From contig JANXEL010000069.1 in assembly GCA_025058535.1 (NCBI GenBank), positions 1 to 64,000 of the forward strand: 64,000 nucleotides of DNA, read 5' to 3'. Positions 1 to 8,127 of this stretch are shown one piece after another. How positions within the stretch are numbered: position 1 is the stretch's first letter; every line of letters starts with the position of its first letter. The translations under genes and the position numbers were made by a program. The stretch is from Ignisphaera sp. GTDB lineage: Archaea > Thermoproteota > Thermoprotei_A > Sulfolobales > Ignisphaeraceae. The notes under the pieces are model-generated. The model was given only the letters and a program-made list of their open reading frames with translations, was not told where the DNA came from and did no database searches.

Positions 1-546
1 AGGCCAACCAGGCTAGATAGGGCCAGGAGGCTTGGCTATAAGGCCAAGATAGGATTTGCAATAGTTAGGGTTAGGGTTAGGAAGGGTGGATTAAGGAAGC
101 CAAGACCATCATCGGGCAGAAGACCAAAGAGAATGGGTGTATATGGACACGCACCGCGAAAGAGTCTTAGACTCATTGCTGAAGAGAGAGCTGCTAGAAA
201 GTATAGAAATCTGGAAGTACTGAATAGCTACTATGTAGGTGAGGATGGTCTATACAAATACTACGAGGTTATAATGGTCGACCCTTCACATCCATCAATA
301 CTTAACGATCCCGATATAAGCTGGATCGCTAGCCCAAGTCAACACGGTAGAGTTTTCAGAGGAAAGACCAGTGTTGGTAGAAGGGCGAGAGGCCTACTTG
401 CAGCTAGAGGTCTGAGAGGGACGCATAGACATAAGTGGAGGAAAAAGATAAAAGAAAGGATATATAGAAAGAGACACGAGGCAAGTCGCGGCTCAAGACT
501 AATAGCACCAAAGGAGGTATATGAAGATTTAGGTAGAGAGGTTTAG
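1..546 (+). CDS. rpl15e: 50S ribosomal protein L15e, 5'-truncated by the window edge
   Basis: Protein of the large ribosomal subunit. The frame is open from base 1 and reads [16 protein letters not shown] before an internal Met at 133, so that Met is not the true start; roughly the first 45 residues lie upstream of the window. The basic stretch [19 protein letters not shown] and the C-terminal [20 protein letters not shown] are characteristic of L15e, which has no bacterial counterpart. It ends 12 bp from the convergent ATPase gene. Family identity is recognised from sequence; no alternative is likely. Confidence 0.95.
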   Translation, partial: RPTRLDRARRLGYKAKIGFAIVRVRVRKGGLRKPRPSSGRRPKRMGVYGHAPRKSLRLIAEERAARKYRNLEVLNSYYVGEDGLYKYYEVIMVDPSHPSILNDPDISWIASPSQHGRVFRGKTSVGRRARGLLAARGLRGTHRHKWRKKIKERIYRKRHEASRGSRLIAPKEVYEDLGREV

Positions 547-558
547 GAAGGGTAGAAG

Positions 559-1614
559 CTAATTCTCTAGCGGATCTATATAAATAAACACAGGATTTTC
601 ATAGGGATACACTCTAGCAACGCATTCACCCTGACCACTTAATTTAGCTGCTCTGTAAATTCCTCTTCTCGATAGATTTAGGTATCGCGCCATTCTATTC
701 CAGTACCCATGAGATTGGGAGGCCATAGCTAATAGAACGGCAGAGCTGTTGGTAACAGCATCAACATGCATACCAACATCATCTATACTCTGTGTAGCCA
801 TAAAAAAGGAAATGCCGCAGCCTCTTGAATAACGTGTTAAAATCTGGGTAAGCCCATCCATTATATGTGGAGCGGCATGCCACAGTTCATCTACTACTAT
901 AATCCTTTGAGGAATACCAGAGAACGACAAACCACAGTTTCTCAATATGCTATCCACTACGTAGTATATTACAAAACTGCTTAAGGTGGAGCTTTTAAGG
1001 AACACATCCTTCAATTCGATAATGGTATTAGCGTTCAATATGCTTTTCATAGGGTCCGAGTCTTTAGTGGGGTATATTTCGAAAATCTTTGCAATATCAT
1101 TTAATGCTTCAAGATTCTCAATAGTGTCGTATAGATGCTCAATCGATTCGCACTTACCACAGACATATTTCACACATTCATACAATGTTCTATACATTGT
1201 TGTAGAAATGCCGTACACTTTGGAAAAAACATTGAGAAACTCATTGACTTTCTGCTCAAATTCAGTCCTATTATCTTCACAAAAGCACAGAGGCAGTGGA
1301 GTCTTCAATGGATTGAATACATTTAAGTTCATACCATTAACTTTAAATAGATGATAGTACTCAGTTTTTACATCGAAAACTGTAATCTTTGATTTAAACT
1401 TCCTAACCATTCTATATGATAGGGTTGACAGTGCTACACTCTTTCCAGATCCACTCGGGCCAACAACAAATACATGCGATGTTATTGCAGAGCTGGGATC
1501 CCAATACACTTTAGAGCCGAAGTCCAAATCCATTCCTATATACACACCATCCACATTCTGAGCCCATGTGAATAGGTACAGTGCTGGATTCACGTACACT
1601 AGCGAATCTACCAA
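559..1614 (-). CDS. VirB4/HerA-type ATPase, C-terminal ATPase half of a split gene
   Basis: AAA+/RecA-fold ATPase of the HerA-FtsK-VirB4 superfamily, which pumps DNA or protein through membranes. Visible motifs: a lead-in resembling conjugative VirB4 and archaeal CedB (IGMDLDFGSKVYWDP, residues 26-40), Walker A GPSGSGKS (52-59), D-x-K-x-E-Y (81-85), Walker B IIVVDEL (238-244), an ATQS motif (273-276) and a possible arginine finger near R264. The ORF has only a weak TTG start; its frame stays open 12 codons further back, with the preceding stop TAA at 1654-1656, and overlaps the end of the upstream 196-codon ORF. Removing one T from the T5 run near 1645-1649 would fuse the two ORFs into a protein of about 560 residues, close to the size of CedB/VirB4-like proteins. 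ATPase family certain; role in DNA transfer inferred. Confidence 0.75.
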   Translation of the reverse strand: MVDSLVYVNPALYLFTWAQNVDGVYIGMDLDFGSKVYWDPSSAITSHVFVVGPSGSGKSVALSTLSYRMVRKFKSKITVFDVKTEYYHLFKVNGMNLNVFNPLKTPLPLCFCEDNRTEFEQKVNEFLNVFSKVYGISTTMYRTLYECVKYVCGKCESIEHLYDTIENLEALNDIAKIFEIYPTKDSDPMKSILNANTIIELKDVFLKSSTLSSFVIYYVVDSILRNCGLSFSGIPQRIIVVDELWHAAPHIMDGLTQILTRYSRGCGISFFMATQSIDDVGMHVDAVTNSSAVLLAMASQSHGYWNRMARYLNLSRRGIYRAAKLSGQGECVARVYPYENPVFIYIDPLEN

Positions 1615-1642
1615 AAACTTGCTGCTTCTAGGTCTAGCTGCA

Positions 1643-2233
1643 TCAAAAATTGATTATTTGACGAGCTTTCATGGGATCCGTTACTGGTGTTAGCACCACA
1701 TTCATCGAATTCTTAGCGCTGTATTCAATGTTGGTGAGCCTCTCTACATTAAATGAATCATCGCTACATATAAATGCAATGATGTTAGATACGTCTATAG
1801 GGATCATACCCTTTAGAATTCTACGTCTTATACCAATTAATTTTTCCACATAACCGCGTAACTTCGTATTAGATTTGTCTAGATCTAGCTCTACAAGCTT
1901 CATCTGTAGTTTACGATTAATCTCTGAAATATAGCTGTCTATGTTCACTGGCTGTAGAGAGAAGTAGGTGATGGTCCTGCACCCGGGTACTGAAAATAGG
2001 TTTAGGAAACGCTTCATATGATATACAGCATCTGTGTACTCTAGATCATTAACTGGGATACTACCGCCTGAGATTGTGTAGAGTGCAACAATGTTATCCA
2101 CACTACCAACTCTGCATCTAAATATTCCAGGCTTTATAGCACTACACTTATTATCTGCAGCAGGGTTTCTCACTACATAATTTAACACGGTATACTTAAG
2201 CCGATGAAGACCCATAGCCATACTTCTGAGCAC
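1643..2233 (-). CDS. N-terminal half of the split VirB4/CedB-like ATPase
   Basis: 196 codons from GTG; in-frame ATGs at 2221 and 2215 are the more likely starts. The stretch from about residue 95 to 160 (a helix with paired Leu/Arg, IGIRRRILKGMIPIDVSN, then a beta strand IIAFICSDD) resembles the region before Walker A in VirB4-like proteins. The ORF ends in IINF and TGA exactly where the downstream ATPase frame opens (a +1 shift in a T5 run). It overlaps the upstream 815-codon gene by 38 bp, so the three are translated as one operon. It could be a true frameshift (pseudogene), a programmed shift, two separate subunits, or an assembly error. Assignment as N-domain is inference from position and weak similarity. 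Confidence 0.55.
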   Translation of the reverse strand: MLRSMAMGLHRLKYTVLNYVVRNPAADNKCSAIKPGIFRCRVGSVDNIVALYTISGGSIPVNDLEYTDAVYHMKRFLNLFSVPGCRTITYFSLQPVNIDSYISEINRKLQMKLVELDLDKSNTKLRGYVEKLIGIRRRILKGMIPIDVSNIIAFICSDDSFNVERLTNIEYSAKNSMNVVLTPVTDPMKARQIINF

Positions 2234-4643
2234 TGCTTCTAATCCCCAGAAGTGTAGCTACTTTTAAAGCGATACGATGTGAATAAGCGATTACGTTCTT
2301 TAGTGGAACATTAATATACACAAACTTTATGCCGCTAGGTTCAATAACTATAAAGTTTGTGCATCCTTTAACAATATCATCTAAACTAAAAGGTAGTGTG
2401 AGTTTGAATGTTTTAGCAGGTTCTATACTATGAGGGGAGCTTGGTAAAATGAGGTACACAGGTAGATCAATGCATCTGTTAACAATTTTCACGCTCATCT
2501 TCAAACTATCATCGTAGTACAGATGCGCATCATTAAAATGTGCACATCTACTTGGAATCCTTACTTTAGGATAGAGTACTTTGCTAAAGTGCGCATCGAT
2601 TCCCTCCACGAACTCGATTGAGAACTTTTTATCATATTGAATCGGTATAGTAGTGACAGCCTCTTTTGATGAACCTAGAACAACCTCCACCAGGATTACA
2701 AGGATGTCCTTACATGCGCTAATGTCCACGCAGCCCTCGTTAGATCTAATCACTCTATCGCTACATACAACCTCAATGTTAGAGATCCTTACACTATTTC
2801 TTAAGGAGTGTGCATCCATACATACTTTCACACCATCACTCTCGAGGCTGCTAATTATCTTAACAATACTATCCAAATTGATTGAATCTATAGATAATGG
2901 TCTTATTGTCCATCCAATAATCACGTCGTGGAATCTCTCAACGATATATATCGAATCGTTTACTGATATCTTAATGTCTTTATCAAATTTAATAATACCA
3001 TCTCTGATGGTACCTTTGATTAACTCACCATCCTTAATCAGCAGCACCAGCCTTCCTTCCAGATCTGGAGATATATTTGGAATTAGAATTCTGCTGAAGG
3101 GTGTATTGATGACGTACACTTCAGGTAGGAGGATCTTGGAAGGTTTTCCACTATGAATTCTAATACCATTACTAGAATCAATGAAAACTCTGTGTTCCTT
3201 CAACAAACCTTGAATACATAGTGAAAATGTGGGTTTGTTGCTGTTAAACCTGCTATCCGCAGCAATACTGATAATGCTCTTTGATGAATCAACTCTGTAG
3301 ATATTGTAGGGGAGCTCTCTATAACCCTCAAATTTCAGCAGGTTGTAGGGAGCAGAATCTGTGATGGAAATACTGATAGTTGTAGGATCGTCACGTAGTA
3401 AGCGTGGGTGTTGGTTAATATAGAGATCAATGTATTTTAAATTTATGAAGACTAGCCTGCCAGCTCTATCTATGCAGGCTATAACGCCTTTCCCAATAGA
3501 CGAGCATCTGACTATGTATGAACGACTAGAAAGTGTTCTCTCTACATGGATACCGTTACCAGATTCGATAAAGAAGATATCTATGGTACCCCCTCTTAGT
3601 AGCACTATATAGTTATCCGATACATACCCTAAGGCTCTCTTTCTAGATGGTATTGATATAAGGGATAGTTCATTTAAGTCAAGAAGATAGAGATTTTCAG
3701 CGGTAGACAGCAGTACAAAATTTCTATAGGGATCCACTGATATGTTGTAGATGTCTTCCGGTCTAATGCATGCTAGGTAGCGTTCTTTCCCCTCATCTAC
3801 TGAGTAGAGAGCTAAGTAATTTCCCATGAATCCAAGCATGCTATTACTAGACAGCAGTGCTAGTGGTCTGAAACTACCATTTAATTCCATAGATTTGCAG
3901 AAACCACTGTCACAGTAGGCTACTATACCAATATTTGATAATTTTATGTAGGCAATATTTAAGTACAGATAGAAGACGGTTTCAAATGGTTCTAGGGCAT
4001 TTACATTCAATTTTACTGGGAACTCGATGCCATACACTCCATCAGATATCGTAATATAGGTGTCTGCATCGCTGAGGCATAGTAGGGCTTTATAGTGGCT
4101 GTGCTTAAGAGATAGTAAGGATTTGCATCGACCATACTCTAAAAAATCCGCATCACCATTTCTCATCACAGTCTTGTATATTACACGATCATTATTTAGA
4201 AATATCACACGATTATCAAATCCAACAGGGTATACATCTATTGGTGTGCTTGCTCTATCTACAGATCTCAATTCAAGACCTCTATCTATACAGCTTGAAA
4301 CTACGCCTAGAGGGATATTCATCGAGCTGATAATAATAGATGAAAAGGTATTGAGTGGATATGCCATGCAATCAATGCAGCCAAGTCTCAGAGGATCTAA
4401 CATATATTGATCCATAATCGTATTATAGGCATGCACCAACTCCTTGTATTTATAGATAAAAGGAGCTGAAGAAACAAATGGAAAACCATTGTAGCTGTAT
4501 ATAATTAATGGGTGTGAGAGTAGGTGTGCGCTCCTTAACCTTAAGAAAGCGGCTTTATGTGTTAAGTAACTGTATATGTATGTGTTGTAGGGATCTATAA
4601 CACCTTTTTTCAGCTCTAAAAACCGTATAGAATTTCCAGCCAT
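2196..4643 (-). CDS. Large uncharacterised protein with beta-propeller-like repeats, partner of the split ATPase
   Basis: 815 residues, not a family I recognise. Residues about 150-450 consist of short repeated beta-strand units of the type 'V-L-L-S-x(6)-L-Y-L-L-D-L' and 'G-V-I-A-C-I-D-R-A-G-R-L-V-F-I', typical of a beta-propeller. The rest is beta-rich. It has many cysteines (about 2.5%) and no signal peptide or clear transmembrane segment. First gene of the operon: its 3' end overlaps the ATPase N-half by 38 bp, which implies translational coupling and joint function. The divergent winged-helix gene starts about 100 bp upstream. A scaffold or sensor for a VirB4/HerA-type motor is an inference only. 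Confidence 0.6.
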   Translation of the reverse strand: MAGNSIRFLELKKGVIDPYNTYIYSYLTHKAAFLRLRSAHLLSHPLIIYSYNGFPFVSSAPFIYKYKELVHAYNTIMDQYMLDPLRLGCIDCMAYPLNTFSSIIISSMNIPLGVVSSCIDRGLELRSVDRASTPIDVYPVGFDNRVIFLNNDRVIYKTVMRNGDADFLEYGRCKSLLSLKHSHYKALLCLSDADTYITISDGVYGIEFPVKLNVNALEPFETVFYLYLNIAYIKLSNIGIVAYCDSGFCKSMELNGSFRPLALLSSNSMLGFMGNYLALYSVDEGKERYLACIRPEDIYNISVDPYRNFVLLSTAENLYLLDLNELSLISIPSRKRALGYVSDNYIVLLRGGTIDIFFIESGNGIHVERTLSSRSYIVRCSSIGKGVIACIDRAGRLVFINLKYIDLYINQHPRLLRDDPTTISISITDSAPYNLLKFEGYRELPYNIYRVDSSKSIISIAADSRFNSNKPTFSLCIQGLLKEHRVFIDSSNGIRIHSGKPSKILLPEVYVINTPFSRILIPNISPDLEGRLVLLIKDGELIKGTIRDGIIKFDKDIKISVNDSIYIVERFHDVIIGWTIRPLSIDSINLDSIVKIISSLESDGVKVCMDAHSLRNSVRISNIEVVCSDRVIRSNEGCVDISACKDILVILVEVVLGSSKEAVTTIPIQYDKKFSIEFVEGIDAHFSKVLYPKVRIPSRCAHFNDAHLYYDDSLKMSVKIVNRCIDLPVYLILPSSPHSIEPAKTFKLTLPFSLDDIVKGCTNFIVIEPSGIKFVYINVPLKNVIAYSHRIALKVATLLGIRSSAQKYGYGSSSA

Positions 4644-4718
4644 CTCATCCCTAGTAATTTGACCGAATATAAAGTGTATCTGCAGCCTATGAGACTAGCT
4701 ACTTATATCATTTCCAGC

Positions 4719-4739
4719 CACCTAATTCTAATTTAGGTG
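4719..4739. promoter_or_regulatory. Inverted repeat overlapping the ribosome-binding site of the winged-helix gene
   Basis: Seven-base arms CACCTAA and TTAGGTG, perfectly complementary, separated by 7 bases. It lies between a TATA-like element (around 4702-4709) and the TTG start at 4748. The right arm contains the likely Shine-Dalgarno GGTG. As DNA it could be an operator for the winged-helix protein itself; as RNA the hairpin would mask the ribosome-binding site. Confidence 0.35.
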
Positions 4740-4747
4740 CACATGGA

Positions 4748-5068
4748 TTGACTCCTAGGGAAAAACTATCTATAATTTTGTCAGCATTAAAAGATAGAAT
4801 TGCATCACCTAGTGATATAATAGCCTCTACAGGCCTTCCAAGATATGAAGTGCTCGCTGCCTTTCATATACTAGAGGCTTTGAATATAATTACTGTTGTT
4901 TATGTGCGGGGCAACTACAAACTGTATAGACTTTCGGATCTGGGGGTAGAGCTACTCAACGCTTTAAGCAATAATAGGAATTTTGAAATAGTTCTACAGT
5001 ATATTGGAGGGGACAACCCCACAAATGCTAGTTCCAATGAAGCTCAAGTTTTGGTTTCAACAGCATAA
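4748..5068 (+). CDS. Winged-helix DNA-binding protein
   Basis: 106 residues with a helix-turn-helix reading 'SPSDIIASTGLPRYEVLAAF' (about 20-40), followed by a wing strand pair 'ITVVYVRGNYKLYRLSDLG', a MarR/ArsR-like fold. The acidic, polar C-terminal tail is not conserved in any family I know. The start is TTG at 4748; an upstream ATG (4743) is out of frame, and GGTG at 4736-4739 gives a suitable ribosome-binding site. It is followed after 26 bp by the Trm10 gene on the same strand and is divergent from the propeller/ATPase operon, which makes it a candidate local regulator. Target unknown. Confidence 0.65.
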   Translation: MTPREKLSIILSALKDRIASPSDIIASTGLPRYEVLAAFHILEALNIITVVYVRGNYKLYRLSDLGVELLNALSNNRNFEIVLQYIGGDNPTNASSNEAQVLVSTA

Positions 5069-5094
5069 AAGTTTAGGACGTAAAAGATAAATTT

Positions 5095-6156
5095 GTGATA
5101 AAAATCGCTCAAATCTTATTTAAAAACGAATATGTAGCATCAATTTTTGCGGACGCGCTAAGAATCCTAGGAGTGAGCAGAGTAGTCATTAGCCGTAGAG
5201 TTGTAAAAAAGTATCTATCTCCGAGTAGAAAAAGCTCTATAGAAATGCTAAACACCATTGTTAACAACATGCTGCTTGGGAAGATAAGAATATGTAGGGA
5301 GGAGGCATATGGTACCCCCATCGGTTTCTATAAAAACATACTGCTTCTTTACGACGTGAAGAAGCATACAGAGGCAGAATTTCGCCTCACAGATGTACGT
5401 GAAGAATGCCCTACTGAGATAACTGGGGAGGCTATTTCACTTTTTCTAAGCATCTACCCAAGAACTCCGGTGGTGTTACTTGATGCTACCCTATGGGATC
5501 TTCATCACGAGGAAGAGAGGAAAAAGGCTGTAAAGCAATTCATGATTTTAATCAACACCTTAAGAAAGAGATTAACGGAACTTAATGTTATACTCGTCTC
5601 ACCACCAATAGAGCTTGTTGATCTTATAAAAAAGATGGACAGTATTATAGAAATTAATGATGGCTCTATATACACTAGTGTAGATCCATCAAAAGTTGTA
5701 TTATTAGACCCATATGCACACGAGGAACTGAGTGTGCAGGACGTGCTCGAGAATCAATACTTTATCATCGGACTTCTGGTAGATGATAAATTTCCTAGAC
5801 CCTACGCTACATACATGTTAAAACTTTTACATGGAATCGACTGTAAGAGAAGAGCAATAAAATTATACAAGTCTGTAATTGGGGTACCTAAAGAGATAAA
5901 TAAGATCATTGATATACTTCTTGATATTAGGTTAAATGGTTTATCGTTAGAAAATGCGATAATAAGTAATATGAGTATTGATGATAAAATTAGAAAGGTA
6001 GTGCATGATATTAGAAAGCATGCACTTGAAGGCAAGATCGTCGATGAACAATATGTCAGAAAGTTGTGCATGGTATATGATGTTAACGAGGTTCAGTTTG
6101 AAAAGATATGTAAGAGAATTAAGAGAATTAGAAGGCTATCTGTCACTGCTAGGTAA
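5095..6156 (+). CDS. trm10: Trm10-family tRNA m1G9/m1A9 methyltransferase
   Basis: 353 residues from GTG. SPOUT-class methyltransferases of the Trm10 family methylate N1 of the purine at position 9 of tRNA using SAM. Family marks visible: strand VVLLDATLWDLHHEEERKKAV (about 124-144; compare Trm10 'iDl...ht..E'), a strand ending ILVSPP, 'VVLLDPYAHEEL', and the knot-region 'YFIIGLLVDDKFPRPYATY' (compare Trm10 'iiGGivD'). The second Gly of the usual I-G-G is Leu here. The helical C-terminal domain (about 250-353) is basic and fits tRNA binding. Its end overlaps the convergent GTPase gene by 21 bp. Family likely; which purine it modifies cannot be told. Confidence 0.7.
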   Translation: MIKIAQILFKNEYVASIFADALRILGVSRVVISRRVVKKYLSPSRKSSIEMLNTIVNNMLLGKIRICREEAYGTPIGFYKNILLLYDVKKHTEAEFRLTDVREECPTEITGEAISLFLSIYPRTPVVLLDATLWDLHHEEERKKAVKQFMILINTLRKRLTELNVILVSPPIELVDLIKKMDSIIEINDGSIYTSVDPSKVVLLDPYAHEELSVQDVLENQYFIIGLLVDDKFPRPYATYMLKLLHGIDCKRRAIKLYKSVIGVPKEINKIIDILLDIRLNGLSLENAIISNMSIDDKIRKVVHDIRKHALEGKIVDEQYVRKLCMVYDVNEVQFEKICKRIKRIRRLSVTAR

Positions 6157-6966
6157 AATGTAGTAGGTAAGCTTTCCCCTCAAGTAATCTCTTATGATGG
6201 CTCTAGCGGCTTCATCTATATTTGCCTCCTTGCTTCGTTTACTTACCCATCCTCTCTTAATAGCCAACTCCTCTAGTACCTCTAGAGGCTCCGTTGATCG
6301 AATATGATAAACATGGTTAATTATATTGCTATCGAACTTCTGCACAATTTCAATAATTCTCTGAGCTATTCTAACAGGATTCTGGATTTTTTCAACAGGA
6401 GCCCTTCTGATAATCATTTCTATGTCGCTGCCTTCCGGCGGTATAATACCTGGTGTATCAATCATGTAGATTCCGGGTAAGATCTTGTAAAGCGTAGAGC
6501 TCTTTGTATAGCCCGGAGAGCCCGGATACGGGCTAGTAGAGGCTGATTTAGAACCCTTTAATGCATTGATTAAGGAGGACTTTCCAACCTTAGGGTAGCC
6601 CACCAGAAGTATGGTAGCTGGTCTAAGCACTACGGTTTCATCTAAATACTGCTTGAGTTTTCTAATACCGGTTAGCGTTAAAGATGATACGTAAAATGCT
6701 TTAATATTTTGGGCTTCAAAATGACGTTGCCACTCCTTACACACATGTAGGGGAATCAGGTCACACTTATTGATAATGATTATAAGGATCTTACCGAGCT
6801 CCTCTACAAGTTTTTCAACCTTAGCACTCCTAGTTACAGGAGGATTTCTAGCCTCTATAACCTCCAAAACCACATCAGCTCTGCCAATAAGCCTCTTTAA
6901 ATTACTCCATGATAATAGCATCATTCTGATTCCCCTAATCAATGCCGAGACATACTGCTTAATCAC
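6136..6966 (-). CDS. Circularly permuted GTPase (YlqF/RbgA/MTG1-like), probable ribosome-assembly factor
   Basis: 276 residues from GTG. GTPase motifs occur in permuted order: G4 'NKCDLIP' (about 66-72) precedes G1 'GYPKVGKSS' (about 124-132) and G3 'DTPGI' (about 168-172), which defines the YlqF/YawG class. These enzymes act in assembly of the large ribosomal subunit. The C-terminal helical domain (180-276) is of the kind that binds rRNA. Archaea usually have one or two such proteins. Convergent with Trm10. Confident in class; the exact assembly step is unknown. Confidence 0.88.
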   Translation of the reverse strand: MIKQYVSALIRGIRMMLLSWSNLKRLIGRADVVLEVIEARNPPVTRSAKVEKLVEELGKILIIIINKCDLIPLHVCKEWQRHFEAQNIKAFYVSSLTLTGIRKLKQYLDETVVLRPATILLVGYPKVGKSSLINALKGSKSASTSPYPGSPGYTKSSTLYKILPGIYMIDTPGIIPPEGSDIEMIIRRAPVEKIQNPVRIAQRIIEIVQKFDSNIINHVYHIRSTEPLEVLEELAIKRGWVSKRSKEANIDEAARAIIRDYLRGKLTYYILPSSDR

Positions 6967-7023
6967 TTAGGTTAATATAACACACTAAAACACCTTTTAT
7001 ACTTGAAAAGAGCAACTATCTTT

Positions 7024-7092
7024 AGAAGATGATGAACTCGGCGATATTGAGTAGAACGAGAAAGTCTATGATAGAGGTCTTGAGTGCTGATT
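7024..7092 (+). ncRNA. Candidate C/D box sRNA
   Basis: Box C ATGATGA (7029-7035), 11-nt spacer, D' box TTGA (7047-7050), C'-like ATGATAG (7068-7074), a 12-nt guide (7075-7086) and box D CTGA (7087-7090). A TATA box TTTTATAC at 6995-7002 lies about 27 bp before the expected 5' end and serves no other gene on this strand. The D'-C' spacer of 17 nt is long and C' is imperfect. The D guide would pair with a target CACTCAAGACCT and direct 2'-O-methylation five bases from box D; the target was not identified. Confidence 0.45.
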
Positions 7093-7228
7093 AATTGGTG
7101 AATTGTAGTTAGTATTAGTATTCAGTATCTAATAATAACTAATAATAGTTTCACACCTTAAAGTATGAAGCATATAAAGTTTTATCCCAGGTGGAGATAC
7201 TATTCATAGATCCAGAACTCCGTAGAGA

Positions 7229-7588
7229 ATGGGGCTGGGAGAGACGAAGTTTTGTCCACGCTGTGGAATGGTTATGGGCTTCAGGTATGAAGATGGAGCG
7301 CAAATCCTAGTGTGCCCTAGGTGTGGCTACAAATCAACAGCGACTTTCATAGAAATGTGCTCATTTAAGAAGAGTTTAACGCTACATAAAATAGTTGAAA
7401 GGAAGGAGCTCGCAGCATTCGATATACCCCCAACAGCTATATACGCAAACAACTTAGTGTGTCCAAAATGCAACTCAAAGAGTATATATTATTGGAGGAA
7501 ATACGTTTCAGCTGCGGAAAGCTCTGATACTATCGAAAAGACATTTAAATGTGCTAACTGTGGTCATATGTGGACTGAAATAGAGTAG
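7229..7588 (+). CDS. tfs: TFS-type transcription factor (TFIIS/RPB9-like) without the catalytic Asp-Glu pair
   Basis: 119 residues, the usual TFS length. An N-terminal zinc ribbon (C9, C12, C29, C32) and a C-terminal zinc ribbon (C78, C81, C108, C111) flank a short linker. TFS1 stimulates transcript cleavage in stalled RNA polymerase through an Asp-Glu hairpin tip (R-S-A-D-E). Here the equivalent loop reads S-A-A-E-S-S-D-T-I-E, with no adjacent D-E and about three extra residues. It may therefore be a non-cleaving paralogue, as described for Sulfolobus TFS4, or use displaced acidic residues. TATA box CATATAAAG at about 7169-7177 and start ATG at 7229. Confidence 0.85.
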   Translation: MGLGETKFCPRCGMVMGFRYEDGAQILVCPRCGYKSTATFIEMCSFKKSLTLHKIVERKELAAFDIPPTAIYANNLVCPKCNSKSIYYWRKYVSAAESSDTIEKTFKCANCGHMWTEIE

Positions 7589-7670
7589 AAAATGTTTAAT
7601 TGTAGTTCAACGATCAAGTGCTTTCTATTCTTTGAATCTAAAATGTAAATACTATCTCGTTAACCCACTA

Positions 7671-7826
7671 TTAATTTTGAAAAATTGTATAGAAGCTTGA
7701 TACCTTATACGAACATACCATCTCAAATGTAAAATACACTTTCGGAACTCTATCAACTACCTCTAATACGATAAATTGTGCTGAAGGTCCATCCTTAGCA
7801 TAGTCGCTATTTTTAGAAATTTCCAT
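7671..7826 (-). CDS. Possible 51-residue protein or gene remnant
   Basis: ATG at 7826 to TAA at 7671-7673; the same frame is open upstream to about 7890, giving roughly 73 sense codons. A TATA-like GGTATAGTG lies about 25 bp before the ATG on the minus strand, as for leaderless transcripts. The peptide has an ordinary mix of charged and hydrophobic residues (D-G-P-S-A-Q-F-I-V-L-E-V-V-D-R-V-P-K-V-Y). Beyond one in-frame TGA, the frame continues with a protein-like stretch (E-Y-G-K-L-W-I-F-G-A-P-H-R), so this may be the tail of a decayed gene. No family recognised; an open frame of this length by chance is not excluded. Confidence 0.25.
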   Translation of the reverse strand: MEISKNSDYAKDGPSAQFIVLEVVDRVPKVYFTFEMVCSYKVSSFYTIFQN

Positions 7827-8127
7827 CACTAACACCCATACTCTCCTTTCACTATACCCTCTGCAGATCTCAACTCGATTAAGATACTTTAGTCAAGTTA
7901 GTGCACATCTATGTGGAGCACCGAATATCCAAAGCTTGCCATATTCATTTAAAATTCATGGTTGACCGAAAATTGAATAGAGAAGCCTATTCTAGATCGG
8001 CATGATGTTCCGGCTTCCATGGATAAGCTGGCCTTTAAGGTCGTTGGGGAAGAGACGCATTCTGGGGGATGTTCATAAAAATTTATTTATTAGACCCCAT
8101 GCTTTCCCCTAATAAGAATAAACCAAC
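7827..8127. other. Gene-free stretch with a GC-rich segment
   Basis: No intact gene. The minus strand between about 7840 and 7990 has short protein-like stretches broken by stops (see 7671-7826). A locally GC-rich segment at about 7997-8070 contrasts with the AT-rich surroundings, but I could not fit it to a known RNA fold. A TATA-like run (AAATTTATTTATTAG, about 8079-8093) is the likely promoter of the membrane protein gene starting at 8128 or 8149. Confidence 0.35.

Noticed and set aside
986-1354. 122-codon plus-strand ORF opposite the VirB4-like ATPase
   Set aside because: Shadow of the ATPase gene, whose motifs define the real strand.
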